From: Hygrophila difformis
Taxonomy: Eukaryota > Streptophyta > Magnoliopsida > Lamiales > Acanthaceae
Length of the DNA stretch: 64,000 nt
Direction: 5' to 3'
NCBI GenBank assembly: GCA_030278955.1
Contig: JAOANR010000006.1
Coordinates: forward strand, 28,129,124-28,193,123
Of the stretch, positions 56,016 to 64,000 are shown piece by piece. The position numbers were made by a program, and so were the translations under genes. Below the pieces are notes generated by a model that was given only the letters and a program-made list of their open reading frames with translations, was not told the origin of the DNA and ran no database searches. Numbering within the stretch: the first letter of the stretch is position 1; each line of letters starts with the position of its first letter.

Positions 56016-56586
56016 ATGTCTCTGCAAGAGAAGACACCTGTTAGAACGTCGTCTGAAGAGGTGCCTGAGACAACGAATGCTGCACTATCACAACAGGGGA
56101 TCATGCAGACCCCTACATTGGCAGAACAAATGCGGCTCTCGGTGACAGAATCGATGGCCGAGTTCATGCCTTTACTAACGAGGCATCTTATGGACGTTTT
56201 GCGGCCTGCTATGGCCGATCAAATTGACAGAGGCATCAATGCCTTACGAACTCAACAGGAAGTAACCGCTCCTACAACTGCTCCTTCCAACGGCGCTAAC
56301 ACGCTGCCCGGTTCAGGGCCGTCAGGCGGCCAATTACGAACTTGGGGCACAACATCCATCAGCCAGCCACCACTCCCTGATATGGGAGGCTTGGCTAGTC
56401 CACTGGTGAATCCATTCCAGACAGCCTATGTTTTCAACCCGGCGGCATCCCTGGTGCGAATCCTGGACTTGTAGCGCCCCCAGCGCTCATCTATGCGGCT
56501 CTAGGTTTTTTAGTGGCCTCCAATGTGTCTCCAGGCTGTACGGCGGCCTCTGGTGGCATTGGTGTGCAGCCACGTCAAGCGGCACC
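56016..56586 (+). pseudogene. partial gag of the plus-strand LTR element, cut by Tekay insertion
   Basis: From ATG 56016 (MSLQEKTPVRTSSEEVPETT) the frame gives TLAEQMRLSVTESMAEFMPL and LRPAMADQIDRGINALRTQQ, the start of a plant LTR-element Gag. It stops at 56472-56474, while a second frame continues the Gly/Ala/Pro-rich part (GANPGLVAPPALIYAALG), a frameshift near 56440. At 56587 the sequence changes to the LTR of the minus-strand element. The rest of this host element should lie beyond the window. Confidence 0.65.
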
Positions 56587-56900
56587 TGTAACGCCCCAAA
56601 AATTTAAAACCAAATTTTTGTGACGTCACTGCCGTGTTACCTCTCTTAAACTGTTGGCCAATCAATTTAAGATCAATAACACGTAGCCAAGTAACAGGAA
56701 GCCAATGAATCATAATACAAATCCAGAAAGGAAACCTCACATCATAAAAGACGTCCGGCTTACAAGCCTTATTCATGCGACATAACAGTCGACATATCAG
56801 TCTCATCTCAACCTGTCAAAGATATTAAGTAACACACAAGACAGAACATAATGTACCGATCGGTACCACAAGCAGTACGAGACAAGGTAATAGAGTCATA

Positions 56901-57159
56901 CTACTCCGTTCCTTTTTAATTGCCACGGACCCACATTTCACGCAATCCAATACACATTTTCAATCTTCAATAACTCAAATTGCGTACAAGTAAAAATTAT
57001 GAAACTTTGATATTCTAAAACTATGCGATTAGACGAATCTAACAAGATCTCACTTGACTATTTTTTGTCCTATATAAATGTATTAAAAAGTCGAATCAAA
57101 GTTACTCAATGAACAGTAACAAAACTTCTAACGTGTCAAATAAAAAGGAACGGAGGAAG
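56901..57159. mobile_element. Stowaway MITE inside the Tekay 3' LTR
   Basis: CTACTCCGTTCC and the inverse GGAACGGAGGAAG, TA on each side. The 5' LTR reads GAGTCATAGCATATT without it (63557-63571), a direct empty site. Inverse orientation to the NAC copies. Confidence 0.97.
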
Positions 57160-57929
57160 TAGCATATTATTCAAGACAAGCACATAAGTCCACAACATGC
57201 TAATGCATCCCTAGGTAGATCACTCATCCCCAAACCCCACATCGTGCTCAGGCTCTGCGTCCTCCCCGGGAATATCTATACATAAAACATAGCAAGGGTC
57301 AGTACAAGGTACTGAGCAAGAATAGAAGAATCGGCATAAGGGGAAACAAGAATTAACTTGATTCCCTAAAAGTATATTTATACATATAGGTGGAGATATA
57401 TTCCGTTTTTAGACAATTGTTAGGCATAACATAAAAATTGAACAGTGCAAATAAGTAAACATCACACCGTCCCATACCGGTGCTTCAACCACTGCAAATA
57501 AGATGAATGATGGATGATGAGATGAAATGTTATGACCTAGGATGTCTATCTACCCTAAATGCAACACATAAGCATGTCTAGCGCGCACCTAGGTACCATG
57601 GTCGGTATTCCCTCCCATATAAGGGTCCACTCCCCTTAATGGTCGAGAGACATACCCACAGTGCCCCCGCCGCGGACACTAACAGCTGAAATCGTGGCTT
57701 ACGGCAAGCGGGTCAGGCTAAGGGTCATGAGCCCTTTCTAGCCAAATACAGACTAGGATATAAATCCTTTTCAGTCTCAATGCCCCGGGAAAGATACCAT
57801 TATGCCCAATCGGAGACCGATTCGTAAGCATAGGGTATCCTACCCGCGTAGCATTATTTTTCAGTCTCAACATATCATCACAGATATTCACATATCATCA
57901 CAGATATTCAGATTCAATTCAATCACTCA

Positions 57930-58157
57930 TCTCGAGTTAAGTATAATCCGGGGTGTGCCAAGTCCCACGTATCGGCATCAACAACTCATCGCGAGTTAAG
58001 TATCAAGGGTGTGCCAAGCCCCACATATCGGCACCAACACATAATCAGATTCAATTCCACACATGTCAATACGTAAATTACGCGTCATGACAAAATAAAC
58101 AACTCACCACGAGTTAAGTGTCAAGGGTGTGCCAAGCCCCACATATCGGCACCAACA
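57930..58157. repeat. tandem repeat in the Tekay LTR, three units
   Basis: The unit contains ACTCATCGCGAGTTAAGT and GTGTGCCAAGCCCCACATAT. Copies start at about 57926, 57983 and 58101, the last separated by a spacer. Confidence 0.8.
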
Positions 58158-58362
58158 CTCACATCAACGTAGAAGCGAAACAAGACTCGATCTCAACTAA
58201 GGCATAGTAGATCACCGCTAATCGCAACTAAGTTCAAAGATTGTGAGCATAATGATAGTTATGGCATGCTAGAAGCATAAGAAGAACTAAGGAAACACGA
58301 AGGACGAAGAACCGGAAAACGAGCGAACGAATCGCGCGGGCAGGGGAGCTGGCGCGCTCCCC

Positions 58363-58388
58363 GCGCGGTTTTCTCATGAAAACCGCGC
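58363..58388. other. GC-rich perfect hairpin in the Tekay LTR
   Basis: GCGCGGTTTTC, loop TCAT, GAAAACCGCGC: an 11-bp perfect stem within a locally GC-rich island (58320-58480) of an otherwise AT-rich LTR. Confidence 0.75.
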
Positions 58389-59327
58389 CAACCCCGCGCG
58401 GGACTCGTTCGTCGTGACGTTCAATCGCGCGCTGCTCGCGCGCTGTTTGGCTAAAGGTCGCGCCAAGTGCGCGCCGACACACCAGAAACGATGGTAATGG
58501 CGGTTTCCGGCCATTCCACCGATTATGCCCCCATTTAGGCCTATCTCTACCCTTGCCTGGTATGTAGATGAGTCCCCAAGCTCCTCTTCTCAACCTGCAA
58601 GCTTCCAATCTACAATTCCAAGCCTATATTGCAAGAATCAAGCTCCAAACATCAAAATTCATCCAAGAACATGATTTCTTCATCATGAAACCATTTGAAG
58701 CTCTAAAACTGAAATCATCAACACCAAAATGGTCTCAAGTACTAACCTTAGCTTCCTTCAACACTTATTCAGCTTCCAAACATGAATCCAAGCTTCAATT
58801 CAACACCAAAAGCAAGAATTTCTACAAACACCCAATTTTCGTCACCAACTTTCATCACCCCAAAACTCACTCAAACATCATCAAAATCAAGTGTAGAAGC
58901 TAGGAAAATACTTACCAAAGCTTATATAAGCAATCCCCCAACTTGATTTGAGGAAGAAAACACCAATTCCAAGCCAAAATGAAGAACCCTATCTCCTTCA
59001 AGAGAGGTGACGGGAATGGAAGAATGATGATGAAGAAATGGGTTTCCAACACCCAATAATTCAGATTTTGAAGAGTCAAAAAAAAAGATCCGGGTCGGGT
59101 CACGGGTCTCGGTTCGGGTCGGAATGTGGGTTAAAAGAGTTACACCACTTGTCTTGACCACATTGCACCCATTTGAGCACTTGACTCTTATTATCTAGTG
59201 AGTTGAACTCACTTATTTCCCCCACTTAAATCTTCATTCCCTACAAAATAATCCACATACCAAGCCTTTTGTTAATTAACCATAATTAAATTAATTAATT
59301 AGGAGTTAATTAAATCGGGGTGTTACA

Positions 59328-59340
59328 ATCTCTCCCCCTT
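59328..59340 (-). other. Tekay polypurine tract
   Basis: Minus strand AAGGGGGAGAGAT directly before the 3' LTR. Confidence 0.85.
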
Positions 59341-59387
59341 AGGATCATTCGTCCTCGAATGAAAAAGTATGGATTAAGGTCATTACT

Positions 59388-60923
59388 TCACTGAATTGGA
59401 GTCAAATCCAATTCAGGATAACGCCTCGCCATGCTTTCCTTTGTCTCCCAAGTGGCATCCTCTACGCCATGTCTCGACCAAAGTACTTTCACCATTTTGA
59501 TCACCTTCTTGCGAAGTACCTTTTCTTTAGTGTCGAGAATCGCCACGGGGTATTCTTCGTATTCTAGGTTGTCATCCAACTCCACCTCCTCCGGTTGTAT
59601 AACCTTGTTAGGATCCGATATAAACTTCCTCAACTGAGAGACGTGGAAAACGTTGTGCACCTTTCCCACCTCAGTTGGCAATTCTAACCGGTAAGCGACC
59701 TTCCCAATCTTTTTAGTGATCTCATAGGGGCCTATAAATCTGGGACTCAGTTTCCCTTTCTTCCCAAATCGTCTCACGCCCCTCATGGGTGACACTCTCA
59801 AGAGTACCCAATCTCCAATCTCGAATTCAATGTCTCTCCTGGACAAATCAGCATAACTCTTCTGACGATCCTGAGCTTCCTTCATTCTGTCTCTGATCAC
59901 TCGTACCACTTCCGTGGTCTGTTCAATAAGTTCAGGACCCATCACCACTCGCTCTGAAGGATCACTCCAACACAAGGGCGTCCTGCACTTTCTTCCGTAT
60001 AAGGCCTCGAAAGGCGCCATACGAATACTCGCATGATAGCTATTGTTGTAGGAGAACTCCACCAAAGGTAGATGTTCCTCCCACGATCCTTGAAAATCCA
60101 TCACACACGCCCTCAACATATCCTCCAAGGTTCTAATGGTCCTTTCGGTCTGTCCATCAGTCTGAGGGTGCCACGCAGTACTCATACTGATCTGTGTCCC
60201 AAAGGCTGTCTGCAATTCCTTCCAGAACCTTGACAGGAATCTGGAATCTCTGTCGGAAATGATTTCTCGAGGAATACCAAAACGTCTAACCACATGTTGG
60301 ATGTAAGCGCCAGTCAACTGTTGCATGCTCCAGTTCAATCTCATTGGTATAAACACAGCACTCTTGGTTAGTCGGTCCACAACTACCCAAATAGTATCAA
60401 AACTGTTCCGTGTCTTGGGTAGCCCGGTGACAAAGTCCATAGCAATGGACTCCCATTTCCAAGTAGGAACATCCAAAGGTTGTAATAAGCCTGAAGGTCT
60501 CATATGCTCGGCTTTCACCTTCTGGCAAGTGGAACACCTAGACACAAATTCTGCCACTTCCTTCTTCATGCCTTTCCACCAATAGTTTTGCCTCAAATCC
60601 TTGTACATCTTTACTGCTCCCGGATGTACGGAGTAAGGTGTGCAATGTGCTTCCTCCATAATTTTTCCTTTCAGCGCCTGATCTTTCGGAGGCACACACC
60701 AACGGTCCCCAAACTTGATCATATTCTTGCTATCAATCACAAAGCCTTCCGCCTTACCCTTACGAATCTGAGCTTTCAAATGCATCATCTCTTGACTTAC
60801 AGCTTGACTTAGTCTGAGCTCCTCGAGTAATGATGGCACCACCGTCATATCATTCAACCTCGCCATCGTGTCGTAAGGAACAACCACAACACTTCCTTGT
60901 CCAACTCTTGCCTTAACTTTCAA
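59388..60923 (-). CDS. Tekay integrase with chromodomain (pol C-terminal part)
   Basis: 511 open codons, part of a polyprotein rather than a separate gene. The His/Cys zinc region runs from about residue 93 ([15 protein letters not shown] to CSTCQK). The DDE core shows [29 protein letters not shown] and [16 protein letters not shown], then the typical [15 protein letters not shown]. The C-terminal part contains [26 protein letters not shown] and a chromodomain of about 50 residues ([40 protein letters not shown]). Integrase inserts the DNA copy. The chromodomain of this lineage targets insertion to marked chromatin. A frame change near 60920 separates it from the RNase H segment. Confidence 0.92.
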   Translation of the reverse strand: MKVKARVGQGSVVVVPYDTMARLNDMTVVPSLLEELRLSQAVSQEMMHLKAQIRKGKAEGFVIDSKNMIKFGDRWCVPPKDQALKGKIMEEAHCTPYSVHPGAVKMYKDLRQNYWWKGMKKEVAEFVSRCSTCQKVKAEHMRPSGLLQPLDVPTWKWESIAMDFVTGLPKTRNSFDTIWVVVDRLTKSAVFIPMRLNWSMQQLTGAYIQHVVRRFGIPREIISDRDSRFLSRFWKELQTAFGTQISMSTAWHPQTDGQTERTIRTLEDMLRACVMDFQGSWEEHLPLVEFSYNNSYHASIRMAPFEALYGRKCRTPLCWSDPSERVVMGPELIEQTTEVVRVIRDRMKEAQDRQKSYADLSRRDIEFEIGDWVLLRVSPMRGVRRFGKKGKLSPRFIGPYEITKKIGKVAYRLELPTEVGKVHNVFHVSQLRKFISDPNKVIQPEEVELDDNLEYEEYPVAILDTKEKVLRKKVIKMVKVLWSRHGVEDATWETKESMARRYPELDLTPIQ

Positions 60924-61345
60924 GGGAGAGTAATTGAGTTCAGTACATGTCCTTTCCTACTTAGTGCATCAGCCACCCGGTTGGCTTTCCCTTCTATGTA
61001 CTGAATACTCGTGTCGTAGTCCTGCAAAAACTCTAACCACCTTCTTTGCCTACCGCTCATCTTATCTGCAGTGTAGAGACATTTAAGGTTCTTATGATCC
61101 GAATAGATTTGACACTTGGCGCCGTAAAGATAATGCCTCCAAATTTTTAATGCATGCACGACCGCTGCCATCTCCAGGTCGTGAGTCGGGTAATTCAGCT
61201 CGTGAGGCTTCAATTGCCTAGATGCATATGCAATCACCTTGCCATACTGCATAAGCACACACCCAAGTCCTCGATAAGATGCATCTGTGTATACCTCATA
61301 TTCCCCCGATTCATCAGGTAACACTAAGGCCGGAGCCTCTGTCAC
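60920..61345 (-). pseudogene. Tekay RNase H segment, out of frame with its neighbours
   Basis: [64 protein letters not shown] and [12 protein letters not shown] are the standard Ty3 RNase H landmarks. It follows the protease almost directly, the RT domain being missing. The frame differs from both the protease and the integrase, which share one frame. Confidence 0.88.
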
Positions 61346-61712
61346 CTTCTTCTTCGGTAAAGGAAATCCTTGGTATCCCGCAGTCTAATCTGGCTCGGTA
61401 CTTAGACAGCCAATCCATTCCCAAAATCACGTCAAAATCGGCCAAATCTAGCACCACTAGATTCGCTCTGAACTCTCGCTCTTTGATGATTATCTGTGCA
61501 TCGGGTTTAATCCACTGGCTCCGCATGAGGTCTCCCGAAGGTAGCGTAACAGGGAGTTGATAAGCCTCCAGTGGTCCCATATCATTATTAGTTACGAATT
61601 CCGATGATATAAACGAGCATGATGCACCAGAATCATATAAGGCATAAGCAGGCATATTATCAACTAGTATAGTACCTACGCATTTAATAACATAAGGCAC
61701 TACCTGGGGCAC
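61314..61712 (-). pseudogene. Tekay aspartic protease segment, truncated after the domain
   Basis: Active-site motif YALYDSGASCSFIS at about residue 25 and the conserved end [20 protein letters not shown]. After CGIPRISF the sequence departs from the expected RT start and enters the region just before RNase H, so the ORF closes at 61314. The protease would cut the Gag-Pol polyprotein. Confidence 0.88.
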
Positions 61713-61734
61713 TTGTTACAGATGGTTAAGTCGA

Positions 61735-62949
61735 TCAAGATTGAAATTGAACATTGGGCAACTTACCAGTCATGACATCATCTCGCCCATCTAGCTCAGC
61801 CCGCTCAATCACATTGAGACGGCCCCCACGGTCCCCCTGTGGTCCACGACCTCTGTCTGCACCTCGTCCACGCGACGCATTCCCACCAGACGCATCTGAA
61901 GTAGATCCTCCTACTCGACCCACCAACTGTGGGCACTGTGACCTCAAATGTCCTTGCTGTCCGCAATTCCAGCAGTGGGGTCCGCTTCTATACGGTGGCT
62001 GTGCATAAGTCTGAGGCCTAGAGGTCTCTCCACCGCTCCTCGGCCTCGTCTGCCTATGATGGGGTCTAATCGGCCCCCCTGACTCCCTGCGACGAGCGGC
62101 CCTCACGCGCTGCACATCAGCACGAGCTCTTTCAATGCATAAAGCCTGATCATATGCTGAAGCTAAGCAGGCGTGTTGGTTGCTAAACCCAGTCCGGATC
62201 TCAGCCTTCAATCCATCCACAAACCTCGAAACCTTATCTTCCTCATCAGCAACTAGCATTGGTACGTATGACATGAGTTCCACAAAACGACCATAGTACT
62301 CAGACACTGTCATATTTCCTGCTTGCTCTAGGTTGAGAAATTCCCTCTTTTTAGCATTCATCATCTGTGTAGTGAAAAAGTGGAATCTCAAAGCATGACA
62401 GAAAACTTCCCATGAGAAGTTGGGTCTCGCCATAAGCTCACTCTTGCACGATCTCCACCAATGGAGAGCTGGTCCAGTAAGATACTGCCGTCCCACCCTG
62501 ACCTTCCAATCCTCTGGGCAGTCTATATTCTCGAAGATCTCCTCCATATGATAAATCCAAACAGTCAGAGCAACCGGGTCTACTCCTCCACTAAAGACCG
62601 GCGGTTGATAATGCATTGCTAGATGCACGTAATCCACGGGTCTGGGTGGTGGTTGTGCAGGTTGATTTGCCTGCCCCTGATACATCCCATACATAGCACT
62701 AAACATATATTGCATAAACTGAGGGTCAATGGGCATCTGTACAGGTGGCGGCGGTGGTGGAGGCACTGGTTCGTCCTCATAGTTCCAGTCATCCTCCACC
62801 TCTACAGGTTCCTCAATCGGAACATCTTCCACGTGATCATTGCCAAGTCCACCATTCTCATGGTACTGTCCATGACCCCCAAAAGCTGGCCCCGGATTCC
62901 TACGAGGCCTTCCCCTCCTCCTGGGCCTTCCATCCCTGCGCGGCGGCAT
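61735..62949 (-). CDS. Tekay Gag
   Basis: 404 residues from MPPRRDGRPRRRGRPRRNPG. The start was chosen at the ATG complementary to 62947-62949, although the frame is open a dozen codons further. A retrotransposon Gag domain (WIYHMEEIFENIDCPEDWKV, WWRSCKSELMARPNFSWEVF, FLNLEQAGNMTVSEYYGRF) is followed by a basic region and the CCHC knuckle CWNCGQQGHLRSQC, and a Gly/Arg tail. It ends in MTGKLPNVQFQS with protease in another frame just downstream. Intact, so particle protein could still be made. Confidence 0.92.
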   Translation of the reverse strand: MPPRRDGRPRRRGRPRRNPGPAFGGHGQYHENGGLGNDHVEDVPIEEPVEVEDDWNYEDEPVPPPPPPPVQMPIDPQFMQYMFSAMYGMYQGQANQPAQPPPRPVDYVHLAMHYQPPVFSGGVDPVALTVWIYHMEEIFENIDCPEDWKVRVGRQYLTGPALHWWRSCKSELMARPNFSWEVFCHALRFHFFTTQMMNAKKREFLNLEQAGNMTVSEYYGRFVELMSYVPMLVADEEDKVSRFVDGLKAEIRTGFSNQHACLASAYDQALCIERARADVQRVRAARRRESGGPIRPHHRQTRPRSGGETSRPQTYAQPPYRSGPHCWNCGQQGHLRSQCPQLVGRVGGSTSDASGGNASRGRGADRGRGPQGDRGGRLNVIERAELDGRDDVMTGKLPNVQFQS

Positions 62950-63235
62950 CCTATATTCGTAACGTAACGAGATATTCAGTAACACTCGGTAAATAAGAAT
63001 AATTCTTTACCGAACAGCAATTATTAAGTATAGAATTCCCGGAATATCCCCAAGGATTGATCCTGGTTTGATTCACAAACCACAATCCACCCCTATAGGG
63101 CACGCAAATAACCAAAAACAATGCAATCTACAAGAATATAAGCAGAGTTAGATGCAATTCCTACACTATATGCTTTCCCCCACACATCTCACCACATGCT
63201 TGTGTTAGAATTCTAAGCACATACGAGCAGACATG

Positions 63236-63247
63236 GCTCTGATACCA
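63236..63247 (-). other. Tekay primer-binding site
   Basis: Minus strand TGGTATCAGAGC, two bases inside the 5' LTR, the complement of the initiator Met tRNA 3' end. Confidence 0.92.
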
Positions 63248-63249
63248 AA

Positions 63250-64000
63250 TGTAACGCCCCAAAAATTTAAAACCAAATTTTTGTGACGTCACTGCCGTGT
63301 TACCTCTCTTAAACTGTTGGCCAATCAATTTAAGATCAATAACACGTAGCCAAGTAACAGGAAGCCAATGAATCATAATACAAATCCAGAAAGGAAACCT
63401 CACATCATAAAAGACGTCCGGCTTACAAGCCTTATTCATGCGACATAACAGTCGACATATCAGTCTCATCTCAACCTGTCAGAGATATTAAGTAACACAC
63501 AAGACAGAACATAATGTACCGATCGGTACCACAAGCAGTACGAGACAAGGTAATAGAGTCATAGCATATTATTCAAGACAAGCACATAAGTCCACAACAT
63601 GCTAATGCATCCCTAGGTAGATCACTCATCCCCAAACCCCACATCGTGCTCAGGCTCTGCGTCCTCCCCGGGAATATCTATACATAAAAACATAGCAAGG
63701 GTCAGTACAAGGTACTGAGCAAGAATAGAAGAATCGGCATAAGGGGAAACAAGAATTAACTTGATTCCCTAAAAGTATATTTATACATATAGGTGGAGAT
63801 ATATTCCGTTTTTAGACAATTGTTAGGCATAACATAAAAATTGAACAGTGCAAATAAGTAAACATCACACCGTCCCATACCGGTGCTTCAACCACTGCAA
63901 ATAAGATGAATGATGGATGATGAGATGAAATGTTATGACCTAGGATGTCTATCTACCCTAAATGCAACACATAAGCATGTCTAGCGCGCACCTAGGTACC
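63250..64000 (-). repeat. Tekay 5' LTR, partial
   Basis: Starts TGTAACGCCCC. The first 751 bp are present and match the 3' LTR except for one substitution near 63482, one A-run length change and the absence of the MITE. It runs past the window edge. Confidence 0.95.

Larger units (their letters stand above)
56587..59327 (-). repeat. Tekay 3' LTR, carrying a Stowaway
   Basis: Inverted tips TGTAACGCCCC and GGGGTGTTACA. It contains the MITE at 56901-57159, a tandem repeat at 57930-58157 and a GC-rich hairpin at 58363-58388. Open frames inside it have no known domain. Confidence 0.92.
56587..64000 (-). mobile_element. Tekay-like chromovirus (Ty3), non-autonomous, runs off window
   Basis: LTRs beginning TGTAACGCCCC and ending GGGGTGTTACA, about 2.74 kb at 56587-59327 and the first 751 bp at 63250-64000. 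Minus-strand order: primer site, gag, protease, RNase H, integrase with chromodomain, polypurine tract. Long LTRs, the TGTAACACCCC-type end and a C-terminal chromodomain fit the Tekay/Del lineage. The reverse transcriptase domain is absent. In the overlapping LTR part I see only two small differences apart from the inserted MITE, so the insertion is fairly recent. Confidence 0.9.

Noticed and set aside
58234..58608. Minus-strand frame of 124 codons in the Tekay LTR
   Set aside because: It lies within LTR repeat sequence and has no known domain.

Overview
This is plant nuclear DNA, most likely from a eudicot. It has GT-AG introns, a NAC gene, a CCT-domain gene, long AT-rich spacers and a very high load of Stowaway, Harbinger, hAT, MULE and CACTA elements, SINEs, LINEs and Ty1/copia and Ty3 retrotransposons. 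I cannot name the species from the sequence alone. Only four ordinary host genes are convincing: a single-exon membrane protein of unknown function (965-1594, minus), a three-exon TPR protein with acidic tail (16764-18454, plus), a four-exon CCT-motif protein (43043-44461, plus) and a three-exon NAC transcription factor (51724-54308, plus). The rest is mostly transposons nested in one another.

Layout. 1-2.3 kb: membrane-protein gene and a SINE. 2.3-14.5 kb: a TGTGATG-rich element, then a Harbinger-type MITE (2990-9746) split by a 5.9-kb LINE with a 15-bp target duplication. Directly abutting it is a decayed two-gene PIF/Harbinger transposon (9750-14454), whose transposase gene is split by a hAT MITE made of TCGAG/CTCGAG repeats. 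14.5-23 kb: the TPR gene among LINE and SINE debris, and a non-autonomous CACTA element. 23.4-38.5 kb: a duplicated locus, here called X. One copy (from 23423) was invaded by a LINE fragment, a SINE, an old copia element, Stowaway and Harbinger MITEs and finally a young copia element (31335-37052) with identical 386-bp LTRs. The other copy (37761-38533) still holds the empty sites. 38.5-51.3 kb: hAT MITEs, the CCT gene, and a MULE-type foldback element with a 10-bp target duplication. 51.3-55 kb: the NAC gene, with one Stowaway copy just upstream of its TATA box and another in intron 1. 55.5-64 kb: the start of one LTR retrotransposon (plus strand) interrupted by a minus-strand Tekay-like chromovirus that has lost its reverse transcriptase and runs off the window.

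The main interest is the stratigraphy. Several insertions can be proved from empty sites inside this window (in X copy C, in the sister copia LTR and in the sister Tekay LTR), which gives a relative order of events without any outside genome. Other points are the gag/pol arrangement and unusual primer-binding site of the copia elements, the RT-less Tekay element, a MITE whose end supplies the 3' splice site of a CCT-gene intron, and a family of hAT MITEs with TCGAG arrays. I did not find a clearly new biological system. The candidates closest to that are listed as findings.
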